A stretch of DNA of 64,000 nt, from assembly GCA_038087015.1 (NCBI GenBank), contig JASBNA010000043.1:62001-126000 (forward strand). Direction: 5' to 3'. Shown here one piece after another: positions 49,651-58,397 of this stretch. A program made the position numbers and the translations under genes. The notes beneath the pieces are model-generated. The model saw only the letters and a list, made by a program, of their open reading frames with translations, was not told the origin of the DNA and searched no databases. Origin of the DNA: Cerrena zonata. Lineage: Eukaryota > Basidiomycota > Agaricomycetes > Polyporales > Cerrenaceae. Position 1 is the stretch's first letter, and each line of letters begins with the position of its first letter.

Positions 49651-50652
49651 CTGTGTCTAGTGAGTAAGATATCAAGAGAAGCTTATAAGAGAAGAAGTAA
49701 GAAGCAAAGGGAAGAAGCAAAGAAACAAGTAGCTAAGGTATTGGGCGGCTAATACCCGCCGGTGATCTAGTGATGATATGGTGTACGGAGCTGAAAAATT
49801 GAAAATTTGAAAAAGAAATTGAAGACGCGGTCACGTGATATTACAAGCCTCCGTACACCTTATTCCCATCACGTGGCGACCGGGGAAAGAAAGAAAGAAA
49901 GAAAATGAGATTCCTTTTTTATGGTGTACCGGCCTTCTCCGCAGTAAAATATGTCATCTCGGTGATCTCACCGGGCTTCCTGCATGCGGACCAGCATCTA
50001 ATTATGCACGTTGAAATACGTAATGATAAAACCCAACCATTTTGCAAAAACGTTGATTAATCAACAGGTTGTTCAATTGGTATGTAATCGATAATACATT
50101 TCCCTGGGATGACTCAAAGATATTCGGGATATATAAAATAACCTTATATTAATCCACTCGGAAAAAAAGGGTACCCAAGTATACGGTGAACCCTAACGAA
50201 AATAGAGTTGTTCCAAAAAAGACGAAGTTGCTAAAAAGGAGTTTTTCCAAGGAAAAAAAAAAAAATAGAAGATAATAAGCATTACCAGAATATAGGGACC
50301 AAAGAAAAGTTTTGAAGTAAGATAAAGTGGCTATTCATTATTTAGGTTATTGTTTTGTGAATAGTTTAGTTGTATGAATAAGTATTATTTTTATTATTAA
50401 TTATATTTTTTTTTTTTTGTTTTTTTAGGCCTTTTTTTTTTTTTTTGGTGGGTCTTTTTTTCGGTTGGATATTTTTCTCCGTTTTACAGTCAAATACTTT
50501 TTGAATATTCATATAAATAATCCAGTAAATTTCAGTAAAAGTTGTTAGATAAAAAGGTATTCAAAGTGTTGTCGTTATACAAGAGTTGGTTCCCCGTTAG
50601 AAAACCAATCAATATTAGTACATTACTTAATTTCAGTACGTCAAGAGTCATC
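49651..50652. other. 1 kb divergent region IRC5-NCE103
   Basis: The left part holds GGTGTACGGAG at 49780-49790 and its exact reverse complement at 49849-49859, with CACGTG at 49832-49837 and 49870-49875. The right part is AT-rich with long T runs (about 50406-50455). From 50539 an ATG-less frame joins NCE103. No separate gene is supported. Confidence 0.65.
49780..49875. promoter_or_regulatory. Inverted GGTGTACGGAG pair with two CACGTG boxes
   Basis: An 11-bp perfect inverted repeat (49780-49790 and 49849-49859) brackets one CACGTG and is followed by a second. It lies about 130-225 bp upstream of IRC5. GGTGTACGG resembles the Rap1-like boxes and telomere-type repeats of some Candida species. 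Confidence 0.45.
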
Positions 50653-51462
50653 ATGGGTAGAGATAATATATTACAGTACCAATTAAATCATGATCACGAA
50701 ACTGATTTAAGTACTACACCACCAGATGAACGATTGAAACAATTGGAAATACATAACCAGAAGAAGAGTCAAGTATTTAGAAATGATAATTTTCCCTTCA
50801 CATTATCTAAAAACTCCACCAAAGAAGATTTTTTGAATAATAATCAATATTACGTTGACTCGATTCATCATAATCACTCCAATCAAATATTTGAATTAAA
50901 CGGTAAAGGACAGTCCCCCCACACGTTATGGATTGGCTGTTCTGATTCTAGAGCCGGTGAATCTTGTTTGGCTACCTTACCGGGGGAGATATTCACCCAC
51001 CGTAACATTGCCAACATCATAAATTCCAATGATATTTCAAGTCAGGGGGTGATACAGTTTGCGGTGGATGTTTTGAAAGTCCGTAAGATTATTGTATGTG
51101 GACACACTGATTGTGGGGGTATTTGGGCCTCGTTAAGTTCTAAGAAAATTGGCGGTGTTCTTGATTTGTGGTTAAATCCAATTAGACATACTAGGGCTGC
51201 GAATTTGAAATTATTAAATCAATATAATGATAATCCAAAGGAAAAGGCGAAGAAATTGGCTGAATTAAATGTCATTAATTCTGTGCTTGCATTGAAAAGA
51301 CATCCATCTGCTTCAATGGCTTTGAAAAATGGTGATATTGAAGTTTGGGGGCTAATGTATGACGTTAGTACTGGATTATTAAATGAAATTGAAATCCCCA
51401 ATGATGAATTCGAAGATTTGTTTCATGTACAAGATGATGTTGAAGATAATTTAGGTCATTAA
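50653..51462 (+). CDS. NCE103: Beta-class carbonic anhydrase
   Basis: Hydrates CO2 to bicarbonate, needed for growth at air CO2 levels. From the ATG at 50653 the product is 269 aa beginning MGRDNILQYQLNHDHE, like Candida Nce103. Zinc ligands and catalytic residues are intact: CSDSRAG (Cys-x-Asp-x-Arg) and GHTDCGGIW (His-x2-Cys). The N-terminal arm before FPFTLS is variable in the family. The frame stays open upstream for 38 codons to a TAA at 50536 with no ATG, and this extension looks like a mitochondrial presequence (see findings). It is convergent with the LOG-family gene, 37 bp apart. Confidence 0.96.
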   Translation: MGRDNILQYQLNHDHETDLSTTPPDERLKQLEIHNQKKSQVFRNDNFPFTLSKNSTKEDFLNNNQYYVDSIHHNHSNQIFELNGKGQSPHTLWIGCSDSRAGESCLATLPGEIFTHRNIANIINSNDISSQGVIQFAVDVLKVRKIIVCGHTDCGGIWASLSSKKIGGVLDLWLNPIRHTRAANLKLLNQYNDNPKEKAKKLAELNVINSVLALKRHPSASMALKNGDIEVWGLMYDVSTGLLNEIEIPNDEFEDLFHVQDDVEDNLGH

Positions 51463-51499
51463 ACTTATATACTCTATAATATATATACATATACTTTTT

Positions 51500-52204
51500 C
51501 TAGGTATTTTCCCAATTCAAGTTGAATCTACCTTCGGGAATCTTATACTCTTCAATTGCCTTCAAGACTTCATCGGCGGTTTCTGCCACTTTAATAATTT
51601 CTCCATTTTTTTCACTAACAAATTCATTTTTAATTGCATCTTTAATAAATTTTAAGAAATTATCGTAAAATCCATTCATATTGAATATAACAATTGGCTT
51701 ATTGTGAATATTTAATTGAAACCAAGTAACTACTTCCATTAATTCTTCTAAAGTTCCGTATCCTCCTGGTAATGCAATAAACGCATCGGCTTCTTCGCCC
51801 ATCATCTTCTTTCTGGTATGCATGTCTTTAACTAAAGTAGTATGGCCGTATTCTTTCAGATCGGGAATTGGGGTTGAGCCATCATGATTATCAATCGATG
51901 ACTTTAAATGTTCGTTGAATTTCTCATCATCAATTCTTTCTCTTGAAATCAATGCCGATGGGATGATTCCATGGACGTATCCTCCGTTGGTAGCACATCC
52001 TCTTGCCACCGACCCCATAATACCAGTTGATCCTCCTCCGTAAACTAACCCCCAGTTTCTTTTAGCTAATGATTTACCTAAATCATTAGCATTTTTAGCA
52101 AAAATTTCATTATTACCAAATGAAGATCCGCAGAAAACACAAATAGTTTTATCTGGTTTATTAGTATCGTTTGGTTTATTGGTAACGTAGTCAGTAGTTG
52201 TCAT
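51500..52204 (-). CDS. LOG-family nucleoside-monophosphate phosphoribohydrolase
   Basis: A 234-residue Rossmann-fold protein of the 'lysine decarboxylase-like'/LOG family, homologous to Saccharomyces YJL055W. Conserved signatures are CVFCGSSFG, GLVYGGGSTGIMG, the MHTRKKMM arginine-lysine block and PGGYGTLEELMEV (PGGxGTxxE). In plants and bacteria these enzymes free cytokinin bases from riboside 5'-monophosphates; in yeasts a role in purine-analogue detoxification has been proposed. The Thr/Asn/Lys-rich first 18 residues are not conserved. Confidence 0.9.
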   Translation of the reverse strand: MTTTDYVTNKPNDTNKPDKTICVFCGSSFGNNEIFAKNANDLGKSLAKRNWGLVYGGGSTGIMGSVARGCATNGGYVHGIIPSALISRERIDDEKFNEHLKSSIDNHDGSTPIPDLKEYGHTTLVKDMHTRKKMMGEEADAFIALPGGYGTLEELMEVVTWFQLNIHNKPIVIFNMNGFYDNFLKFIKDAIKNEFVSEKNGEIIKVAETADEVLKAIEEYKIPEGRFNLNWENT

Positions 52205-52494
52205 TATTTAATTTTGTTTTATTAATATTGTTTTGTTAACAAAAGTGGAATTTGATCATTATTTATACAACGTGAATGAATTTTTCCATACCGCGGGGGG
52301 GCCGACCAATTCGCAGCTCCACGAACTTACCTCCACTACCGACCACCACGGAGTATCAACAACTACAACAACTACCATAACAGTGTTGGAACCACCGAGA
52401 GGGCCGGATTGGTATTCCATCCTTGTATTCCATATGCTCTCCACTCAATCTACTAAGTATCCGCTTCTACATGTTATATTTTGTATATTCTCTG

Positions 52495-52551
52495 TCTAAT
52501 CTCTTCTATATTGTATTGATGTTCTAATCTCTTCTATATTGTATTGGATGT
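52495..52551 (+). repeat. 28/29-bp tandem duplication
   Basis: TCTAATCTCTTCTATATTGT plus ATTGATGT (52495-52522) is followed by the same unit with one extra G (52523-52551), then the start of a third copy. Confidence 0.85.
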
Positions 52552-53171
52552 TCTAATCTATATTCTTTATATATCTTGCTGGGTTAATCTGTTCTTTAGT
52601 ATACTCTAGTATCATATTCTATATGCCACTCCATATGTTCTATTCTGTCTTTATTCTACTCCATTCTACATCTGTATACCCGTTCTTTATATTCTACTCC
52701 AGCCTACTCCATTCCACTCCATTCCACTCCATTCTACATTTATATTCTAGTTCATGGTCAATATTGTGGTTCGTATTCAATGTTCTAGTGTAAGCCCAAT
52801 GTTCTATATCCTATTCCATTGGTAACAGTCCCGTGGATCTGTTCTTACAGGTTTCGTAAACTAAACCTATATGTTTCAGAATCTACCTTTTATCTCTACT
52901 TTTGGTTGTTACAAACGTACTTGTTCCCACAGTTGTAACTATATTACGCTTCAACCATGAATCTTTCCTATATTTCTTCTAACTAAATGATTAATATATA
53001 CAGAGACTAATCTCTATTGAGATCGTTAATCATTTTCTCCTATTTTCTCTAAGCTATTCTTATCTTATCAAGCCCTCTTAAATATATATCAATACATATT
53101 TACAGCTTGAACAACACTTAAATATTACACTATTCTATTCTACTACTTTATTTCATTCTACATTCTATACT

Positions 53172-53284
53172 CTGTCCATAGTTTATCCCCATTCTATATT
53201 TTCTATTTACTCTTTTCTATTCAATATTCTGTCCATAATCTAACCCATTCTACATTTTCTATTTACTCTTTTCTATTCAATAGT
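53172..53284 (+). repeat. 56/57-bp tandem duplication
   Basis: Units at 53172-53228 and 53229-53284 begin CTGTCCATA and share TTTTCTATTTACTCTTTTCT near their ends. They differ at a few internal bases. Confidence 0.85.
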
Positions 53285-53576
53285 CTATTCTTCTTTAGCT
53301 ATTCCTATCTTCTATTTAGTAATACAAATACTTAACCTATTCTACCCTTATACCATACAATCTGTTCAATTACTTATATACATTTCCCCATATACATGCT
53401 GTATTCTCCAGGCTGATTTTGCAACCGAAGTAAGCCACCGTATCGGTTTTATCCACTGAACATCAATCGCCTCCATATTTTGTACTGACACGAGAAATAG
53501 TAATGGTTAACCTAATCACAACCTTCCAAGACCATCCACAATAGAAAATAGTACAATATATAAGATACAAATAAGT

Positions 53577-53644
53577 ATACAATATATATACAAGTGGGTA
53601 TACAAATAAGATACAATATATATACAAGTGGGTATACAAATAAG
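53577..53644 (+). repeat. 34-bp perfect tandem duplication
   Basis: Two identical 34-bp units beginning ATACAATATATATACAAGTG (53577-53610, 53611-53644), followed by a degenerate third copy. Confidence 0.9.
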
Positions 53645-53904
53645 ATACAATATACATATATATACAATAATTCAAGTATACAAATACATACAATGAAGTG
53701 TTTACACGCGAAGGGGTTCCTTTGACGATTATTTTGATATAATCGCGTTTATCGCATCAGTACATCAAAGAGGCTGCTAATCTGTATAATAACTAATATT
53801 TAGATAAATGTAGAGATTAAGCGATTAAAAATTCGTGTGTCTTATATATATAACTAGAAAAGATCGTTTATGGAGAAAAGCATTCCACCAAAAAACCAAG
53901 CACC

Positions 53905-54414
53905 ATGCTGGCAACAAAAGATTTATTTAATCAATTAGATGATTTATTTGAATCGATAAATTCAAGTCCAGAAACAACGTATACTAAATCAACTACTAAT
54001 GAATCAACAAATTCAACTGATATAGATGAGATTTATGATGATCATAAGTCAATTGAAACAAATAATACTTCAATCTATGATCTAAATGAAAAAAATGATG
54101 TTAAATTAAAAATGTTGAATAATAATTATAATAACGATAATTTAATGATAATATTAGATTGTTTAGAAGATATGATAATACAAGAATCAAATCAAATTGA
54201 AAACGAATTGAACTTTCTTATAAGTGATCTTTCAAATTTGAAATCTTATAATACTTATAATATACCAATGAAATTAAATTTTTCAAATAATTCTAAAAAA
54301 AAAAATCTCATCTTAAATGAATATAAACGTTCTTCAATAAATTATTCAATAAGAAACTCAATAATATCCGATGATTACTCTTTAAGATCTTTCAGTTTAA
54401 CGAAATCAAAATAA
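53905..54414 (+). CDS. Hypothetical Asn/Ser-rich protein
   Basis: A 169-residue ORF starting at a clear ATG. I do not recognise it. The first half is acidic and rich in Ser, Thr, Asn and Asp (ESINSSPETTYTKSTTNES). A helical segment follows at about 85-115 (IILDCLEDMIIQESNQIENELNFLISDLSNL) with heptad-like leucines. The tail is basic and Ser-rich (RSSINYSIRNS, SLRSFSLTKSK). No signal peptide or membrane helix is visible. Its stop overlaps nothing, and SYN8 starts 120 bp downstream on the same strand. It could be a lineage-specific small protein; its low complexity makes chance openness possible. Confidence 0.55.
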   Translation: MLATKDLFNQLDDLFESINSSPETTYTKSTTNESTNSTDIDEIYDDHKSIETNNTSIYDLNEKNDVKLKMLNNNYNNDNLMIILDCLEDMIIQESNQIENELNFLISDLSNLKSYNTYNIPMKLNFSNNSKKKNLILNEYKRSSINYSIRNSIISDDYSLRSFSLTKSK

Positions 54415-54534
54415 TGTCTCTCTTTTTCAATTCTATGCTTGTTATTATTATATATAGACTAATACTCCCCTTTAATAAATTCTTAATTTTTGTATGTGCG
54501 AAAAAAGTTAGTTACTCCTTTCTTTTATATGATA

Positions 54535-55278
54535 ATGTCAGTAAAAGATATAAAACAATCCCTTTTGAAAGTATCCAATTACTTGGAAGTATTGGAAACC
54601 CAATTAGATGAAAGAAATCGTTTGGTATCCATACTAAACCTTAACCCTAGCTCGAATGATAATCTTGAACTAGTCTCAAATTTAGACCGGATAAAAAAAA
54701 ATTTAAATTACTTACAAAATGATATAAATAACTTGAAAACTCCTTCAAATGACTTGGCAAATGAATTAACCAAACTAATAAACTCGTATAATACAAGTCT
54801 AACCAATATAGTTGATTGTTTTTTCGATATAAATGATTATAAATTAGAAGTAAATTTGAATTCTCAAACAAAATCAGTTAGATTTAAAGATGACGATAAC
54901 GAATTAAGAAATGAATTAATGGGGACTCAAAAATTTCAACCGTATCATGATGATGAACAAAGTCTTGAATCAATATCCAACCATGAGTTTTTCGCCCAAC
55001 ATCAGCAAACTATACTACAGCAGGATTCTCATTTAGACTCTTTACATGAATCAATTCAGTTTCAGAAAAATTTGGGCCATAATATTAACTCAGAACTCGA
55101 CGATCACATAATCTTGTTAAACGACTTGGAGCAAGGCGTGGACTCGTCGCATACTAGACTAAATCAAACCCATAGAAGATTAAACGTATTTAGAAATAAA
55201 GTTAGAGAAAATGGTAGCTTAGTCACTATTATCATATTAACGGTAATTCTAATTCTTTTATTGGTTGTTTTAAATTGA
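54535..55278 (+). CDS. SYN8: Syn8-like endosomal Qc-SNARE
   Basis: A 247-residue tail-anchored syntaxin-8-type SNARE of endosomal membranes. The N-terminus VLETQLDERNRLVSILNLNPSSNDN is shared with Saccharomyces Syn8, as are SVRFKDDDNEL and the SNARE block around residues 155-220 (TILQQDSHLDSLHESI...LLNDLEQGVD). The last ~19 residues (VTIIILTVILILLLVVL) are the membrane anchor. The ATG at 54535 is preferred; one at 54529 is possible. The ionic zero-layer residue appears to be His191 (CAC at 55105-55107) instead of Gln. It is convergent with VPS55, 29 bp apart. Confidence 0.88.
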   Translation: MSVKDIKQSLLKVSNYLEVLETQLDERNRLVSILNLNPSSNDNLELVSNLDRIKKNLNYLQNDINNLKTPSNDLANELTKLINSYNTSLTNIVDCFFDINDYKLEVNLNSQTKSVRFKDDDNELRNELMGTQKFQPYHDDEQSLESISNHEFFAQHQQTILQQDSHLDSLHESIQFQKNLGHNINSELDDHIILLNDLEQGVDSSHTRLNQTHRRLNVFRNKVRENGSLVTIIILTVILILLLVVLN

Positions 55279-55307
55279 ATATATACTAATATATAATATT
55301 TTTAGTT

Positions 55308-55730
55308 TTAAAAGTTAAAATCATCATTATCTTCTTCTTCTTCACTGAAAAACCAAATGAATACAATAATATCCCCATATACAATCAACCCTCCAATTAT
55401 ACTCATAATCATTGACCCCATTTCAATCAAATTAGTATGATACAATATAATTGGTAATGAAACCCCACTGATAATCAAATATCCAGTGATAAACTTACTC
55501 AACTCCTCGATGGAACTTGGACTATTGTTATGATCATTATTAAACATTAAAAAGTCATCCCGATTATTTTCAATTGATGATGATATTATATTGGGTAATG
55601 GTGCTATCAAAAAAATTAATATAACCCATAATGGCTTCCAGTTATTATATAATGCACATGATAATAAAATCAACAAAAACCCCGACGCTAAAAAAGCTGA
55701 TAAGAATATAATCTTATTCAATGGATTCAT
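55308..55730 (-). CDS. VPS55: Vps55 late-endosome sorting protein
   Basis: A 140-residue, four-helix membrane protein of the LEPROT/OB-RGRP family, acting with Vps68 in transport from late endosome to vacuole. The ATG at 55730 (MNPLNKIIFLSAFLASGFLL) gives the same length as the Saccharomyces protein; upstream codons in frame begin with a GTG and are excluded. Family blocks are LLSCALYNNWKPLWVILIFLIAPLPN, FITGYLIISGVSLPIILYH and IIGGLIVYGDIIVFIWFF, ending in an acidic tail. Confidence 0.93.
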   Translation of the reverse strand: MNPLNKIIFLSAFLASGFLLILLSCALYNNWKPLWVILIFLIAPLPNIISSSIENNRDDFLMFNNDHNNSPSSIEELSKFITGYLIISGVSLPIILYHTNLIEMGSMIMSIIGGLIVYGDIIVFIWFFSEEEEDNDDFNF

Positions 55731-55893
55731 GCTGGTGGTTAGACTGATAGTATTAGGGTTATCCCTTTGTAGTTTTCTGTTCACGCATTAAGTCTACATC
55801 AGTTTTTTTTTTTTTTTAAGTTTTTTTGGTATTTCACTGGCTCACTATAAAATTATAAACAATTAAAATCATAAAAACTCCCGATATGTACAA

Positions 55894-56886
55894 TTAATCC
55901 TTTGACCAAAACCATCCTTTGGAGTTGGCATTTCCGTGGTCAACACTCTCGTTGACGTTAACCCATTCCTTGGACCCAACGGGTTTACTCTTGGTGATGT
56001 TCTTTGTAATCGAACTACCATCATTGAAAATTTCTGTCTTGACTTCATTCAAAACAATTTCGTCATCAGTGGTATTCATACTAGATTGTATTGATGATGA
56101 AACCACTTGTTTATCCTCGATATTTGTAATTTGTCTTTCTTTGAATGCTTGTCTTTTCATTTCTCGTTCTCTCTTAACGTTTTCATACATGACATTCTTC
56201 CAACTTAAATAAGCATCAAATTTTTTGAAGAAGGTTCCCTTATTACCCAATTCAATCACGTCTTCGTTATTTGCTCCTTTCTCAGTCACCGCCTGTTCAA
56301 AATCTTCTTTAGTTAAGATCTCGTCCAGTTTGTATTGCTTCTTATAATTCAATAACTCATTGGGCACTTCACGATTGGGGAACAAACATCTCCAATACCC
56401 TTTGGAATCCCATACGGATTCCCCTTCTTTATTCAAGCATTCGTTATAATACCTTGCGGATGGTGCTCCGTATGAATAGTACCCATACGGAGTCTCGCCG
56501 CTTCTAAACCCGCGGTGGAACCCGCCCCATGGTCTGAATCCAAATCCAAACTTATCTTCATTGCATCCGGTTCTATTTTCGTAAGGTTTAGAAATAAACT
56601 CTTCGATTCTTGGGCTCAAATCGTTAATCATTGATTTGAAACTATTACTAATATCCTTGATGTCCTCGTCGTATCCTGGCTTCTTATCAGAACTCTCATC
56701 AAATAACCAATCGAGCGTCATTTGTTTGGCTCGGTCATTGATATCTCCTAAGATCCCGCCAGTGTGATAGATTGTTTTCTTTGCAATCTCATTAAATCGA
56801 TCGGTGAATTGATCAAAATCTTTTTCCCATTCACCCACTTGTTTATTAGAATCTGTCTCGTCAGATTTATTCCCACCAAAAACCAT
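55894..56886 (-). CDS. MPM1: Mpm1-like mitochondrial peculiar membrane protein
   Basis: A 330-residue protein resembling Mpm1, an intermembrane-space/inner-membrane protein of unclear function. The best matching segment is RYYNECLNKEGESVWDSKGYWRCLFPN with two conserved Cys. The central part is rich in Gly, Phe and aromatic residues (FGFGFRPWGGFHRGFRSGE, YGYYSYGAPS). No classical presequence is seen. The C-terminal third is charged and ends in GWFWSKD. Assignment rests on the Cys-containing segment and overall composition, so it is less certain than other calls here. Confidence 0.7.
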   Translation of the reverse strand: MVFGGNKSDETDSNKQVGEWEKDFDQFTDRFNEIAKKTIYHTGGILGDINDRAKQMTLDWLFDESSDKKPGYDEDIKDISNSFKSMINDLSPRIEEFISKPYENRTGCNEDKFGFGFRPWGGFHRGFRSGETPYGYYSYGAPSARYYNECLNKEGESVWDSKGYWRCLFPNREVPNELLNYKKQYKLDEILTKEDFEQAVTEKGANNEDVIELGNKGTFFKKFDAYLSWKNVMYENVKREREMKRQAFKERQITNIEDKQVVSSSIQSSMNTTDDEIVLNEVKTEIFNDGSSITKNITKSKPVGSKEWVNVNESVDHGNANSKGWFWSKD

Positions 56887-57479
56887 TGTAACTACTCATG
56901 TATAAATAGCTGGATACTTAAATACAATTAAGAAGAATCACCTTCTTTATATTCTTTTTTTCAAAGGGGGCAAACCGTCAGGGGCAAGAAGATTCGAGAA
57001 CCGAACCTCCGGAGATGGCGCTATTTTGCCACCGCGGGTCACGTGTACTCATTTCCGGGTCGGGAAAAACTGCAAAAAAATGGGTTGCAAATACAATTGG
57101 GCCACTAATACTTACTATATCTGTTAAATACTGGATAGATACTGGATAGATAACTGGTATATTAAAAGACGGAGAAATACTAAAAAACAAAGAATACTGA
57201 GGAATAGAGAATATTGAGGAATAGGAATATTGAATGACTATATAAATAATAAAACGAGAAAGAAGTAGATACGGATAAGAAATAGATAACAAGAAGTAAA
57301 GATATTTAATGCCCAATCGAAATCGAACACATACACTGAAACAAGATACTATAGAAAGATTCAAAGCTGGAAGAGTTATTAAGTAAACATATAATGGGAA
57401 AAAATTAAAAAAGACAAAGAAAATGAAAGGAAAAAATGAATGAAGAAATAAAACGAATTGAAACACCAAAGTAAAACCA
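56887..57479. other. Intergenic region upstream of MPM1
   Basis: It contains GGGTCACGTGTAC with CACGTG at 57040-57045, about 155 bp upstream of MPM1, and degenerate repeats (ATACTGGATAGATA near 57125; GAGGAATAG near 57200). The minus-strand open frame here begins with TTG and encodes a Phe/Ser/Tyr-rich string mirroring an A-rich sequence, so it is not called. Confidence 0.6.
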
Positions 57480-58046
57480 CTACCTCATCCAGTAGCCTCT
57501 ATCAAAAGAGCTCAACCGGTTTTGATTCATCTGCTGAGCTTTAGAATTAGCATACATTTGATCGATGTTGATCTGATTCTGACCATTGCTGGCAAATCTT
57601 CTTCTTAAAGGATTCGAGTTGGTGTGGGTGTTGGCATACACATTAGAATGCTTGGGTGACTTTTCTTGACTGTTCAAGTAAAGCATTCTGGCTTTGGGAG
57701 TCTGTAAAAGATCATTCAATTGCTGACTGATAAGTGGCGTTGAATTATGGAAAAATTCTTTATTTGGAGTTGGTTGCTGGTTATATTGTACTCCTCCATT
57801 GCTCTTATATCCATACATACTGTTCTGGGTCATGATTGGTGAAACCACCTGTTTAGGACTCATCACATGCATGGTTTCCGGGGTTGCAACCGTACTTGAA
57901 ACCGTCGATGAGTTGACAGAATTGCTGTGAATATCCGATGGAATAGCAGGTAAAAATTCAAGATCAGACTGAATATCAAACGACTTGTGAAGATAGAATG
58001 TTCTCAGAGCACTCTTCAACAGTTGGGCTCTTCGGGTGTCTTCCAT
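57480..58046 (-). CDS. Hypothetical protein with conserved-looking termini
   Basis: A 188-residue ORF that I do not recognise. The N-terminus (MEDTRRAQLLKSALRTFYLH) looks like a folded helix and is followed by FDIQSDLEFLPAIPSD. The middle is Ser/Thr/Gln/Asn-rich with SP/TP sites (VATPETMHVMSPKQVVSPIM, QQPTPNKEF, LLQTPKARM, EKSPKHS), suggesting a disordered phosphoprotein. It ends with LRRRFAS and SSFDRGYWMR. No membrane segment is seen. It is divergent from MSE1, with 351 bp between starts. Base composition is less AT-skewed than intergenic DNA, supporting a real gene. Confidence 0.7.
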   Translation of the reverse strand: MEDTRRAQLLKSALRTFYLHKSFDIQSDLEFLPAIPSDIHSNSVNSSTVSSTVATPETMHVMSPKQVVSPIMTQNSMYGYKSNGGVQYNQQPTPNKEFFHNSTPLISQQLNDLLQTPKARMLYLNSQEKSPKHSNVYANTHTNSNPLRRRFASNGQNQINIDQMYANSKAQQMNQNRLSSFDRGYWMR

Positions 58047-58397
58047 ATTAGCTGTATTCGAGTATCGATGCTGTACGAGTAGAACAAGTTGAACGAATAG
58101 CTTCAGTAGAACTTATATTTTGTCAATGGTTTTCCGAAAAAAACAATTTTTTTTGACCACAATAAAACCTTAGACGGGATTCTTATATATCAGAAACGCT
58201 AAAGCCTTGCAAAATCAGTAGTTTTTCAACCTTTTACTTATAAGATCAAAAAGAAGAAGACTTGAAAATTTACAAAACAATTTTTTTTTTTTGGTCTTCT
58301 TCGCACCAAAAGAAATTGGCCCGTCTCGTTCCAGAGGAAAAATCTTTGGGCCAACCGACAATAAAGAATAAGATCCTAATTGGTTTAAAGAGTCATT
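58047..58397. other. Divergent promoter region, hypothetical gene-MSE1
   Basis: AT-rich with A/T runs near 58138-58152 and 58281-58291. A TATATA-like ATATATC occurs near 58185. No other feature is supported. Confidence 0.5.

Larger units (their letters stand above)
52205..53904. other. 1.7 kb gene-free, repeat-rich region
   Basis: No convincing ORF. It is low in complexity with many TTCTAT/ATTCTAC words. Identified repeats: a 28/29-bp doublet at 52495-52551, an ATTCCACTCC triplet near 52700-52735, a 56/57-bp doublet at 53172-53284 and a perfect 34-bp doublet at 53577-53644. The right end has AT-rich sequence before the ORF at 53905. It separates LOG (leftward) from a hypothetical gene (rightward). 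Confidence 0.75.

Noticed and set aside
50078..50210. Possible intron upstream of NCE103 (GTATGT at 50078, CCCTAAC near 50190)
   Set aside because: The branch sequence is not TACTAAC, and no acceptor joins an ATG to the presequence-like frame without a stop.
56978..57469. 163-residue minus-strand ORF rich in Phe, Ser and Tyr
   Set aside because: Begins with TTG, mirrors A-rich intergenic DNA and lies in the MPM1 promoter.
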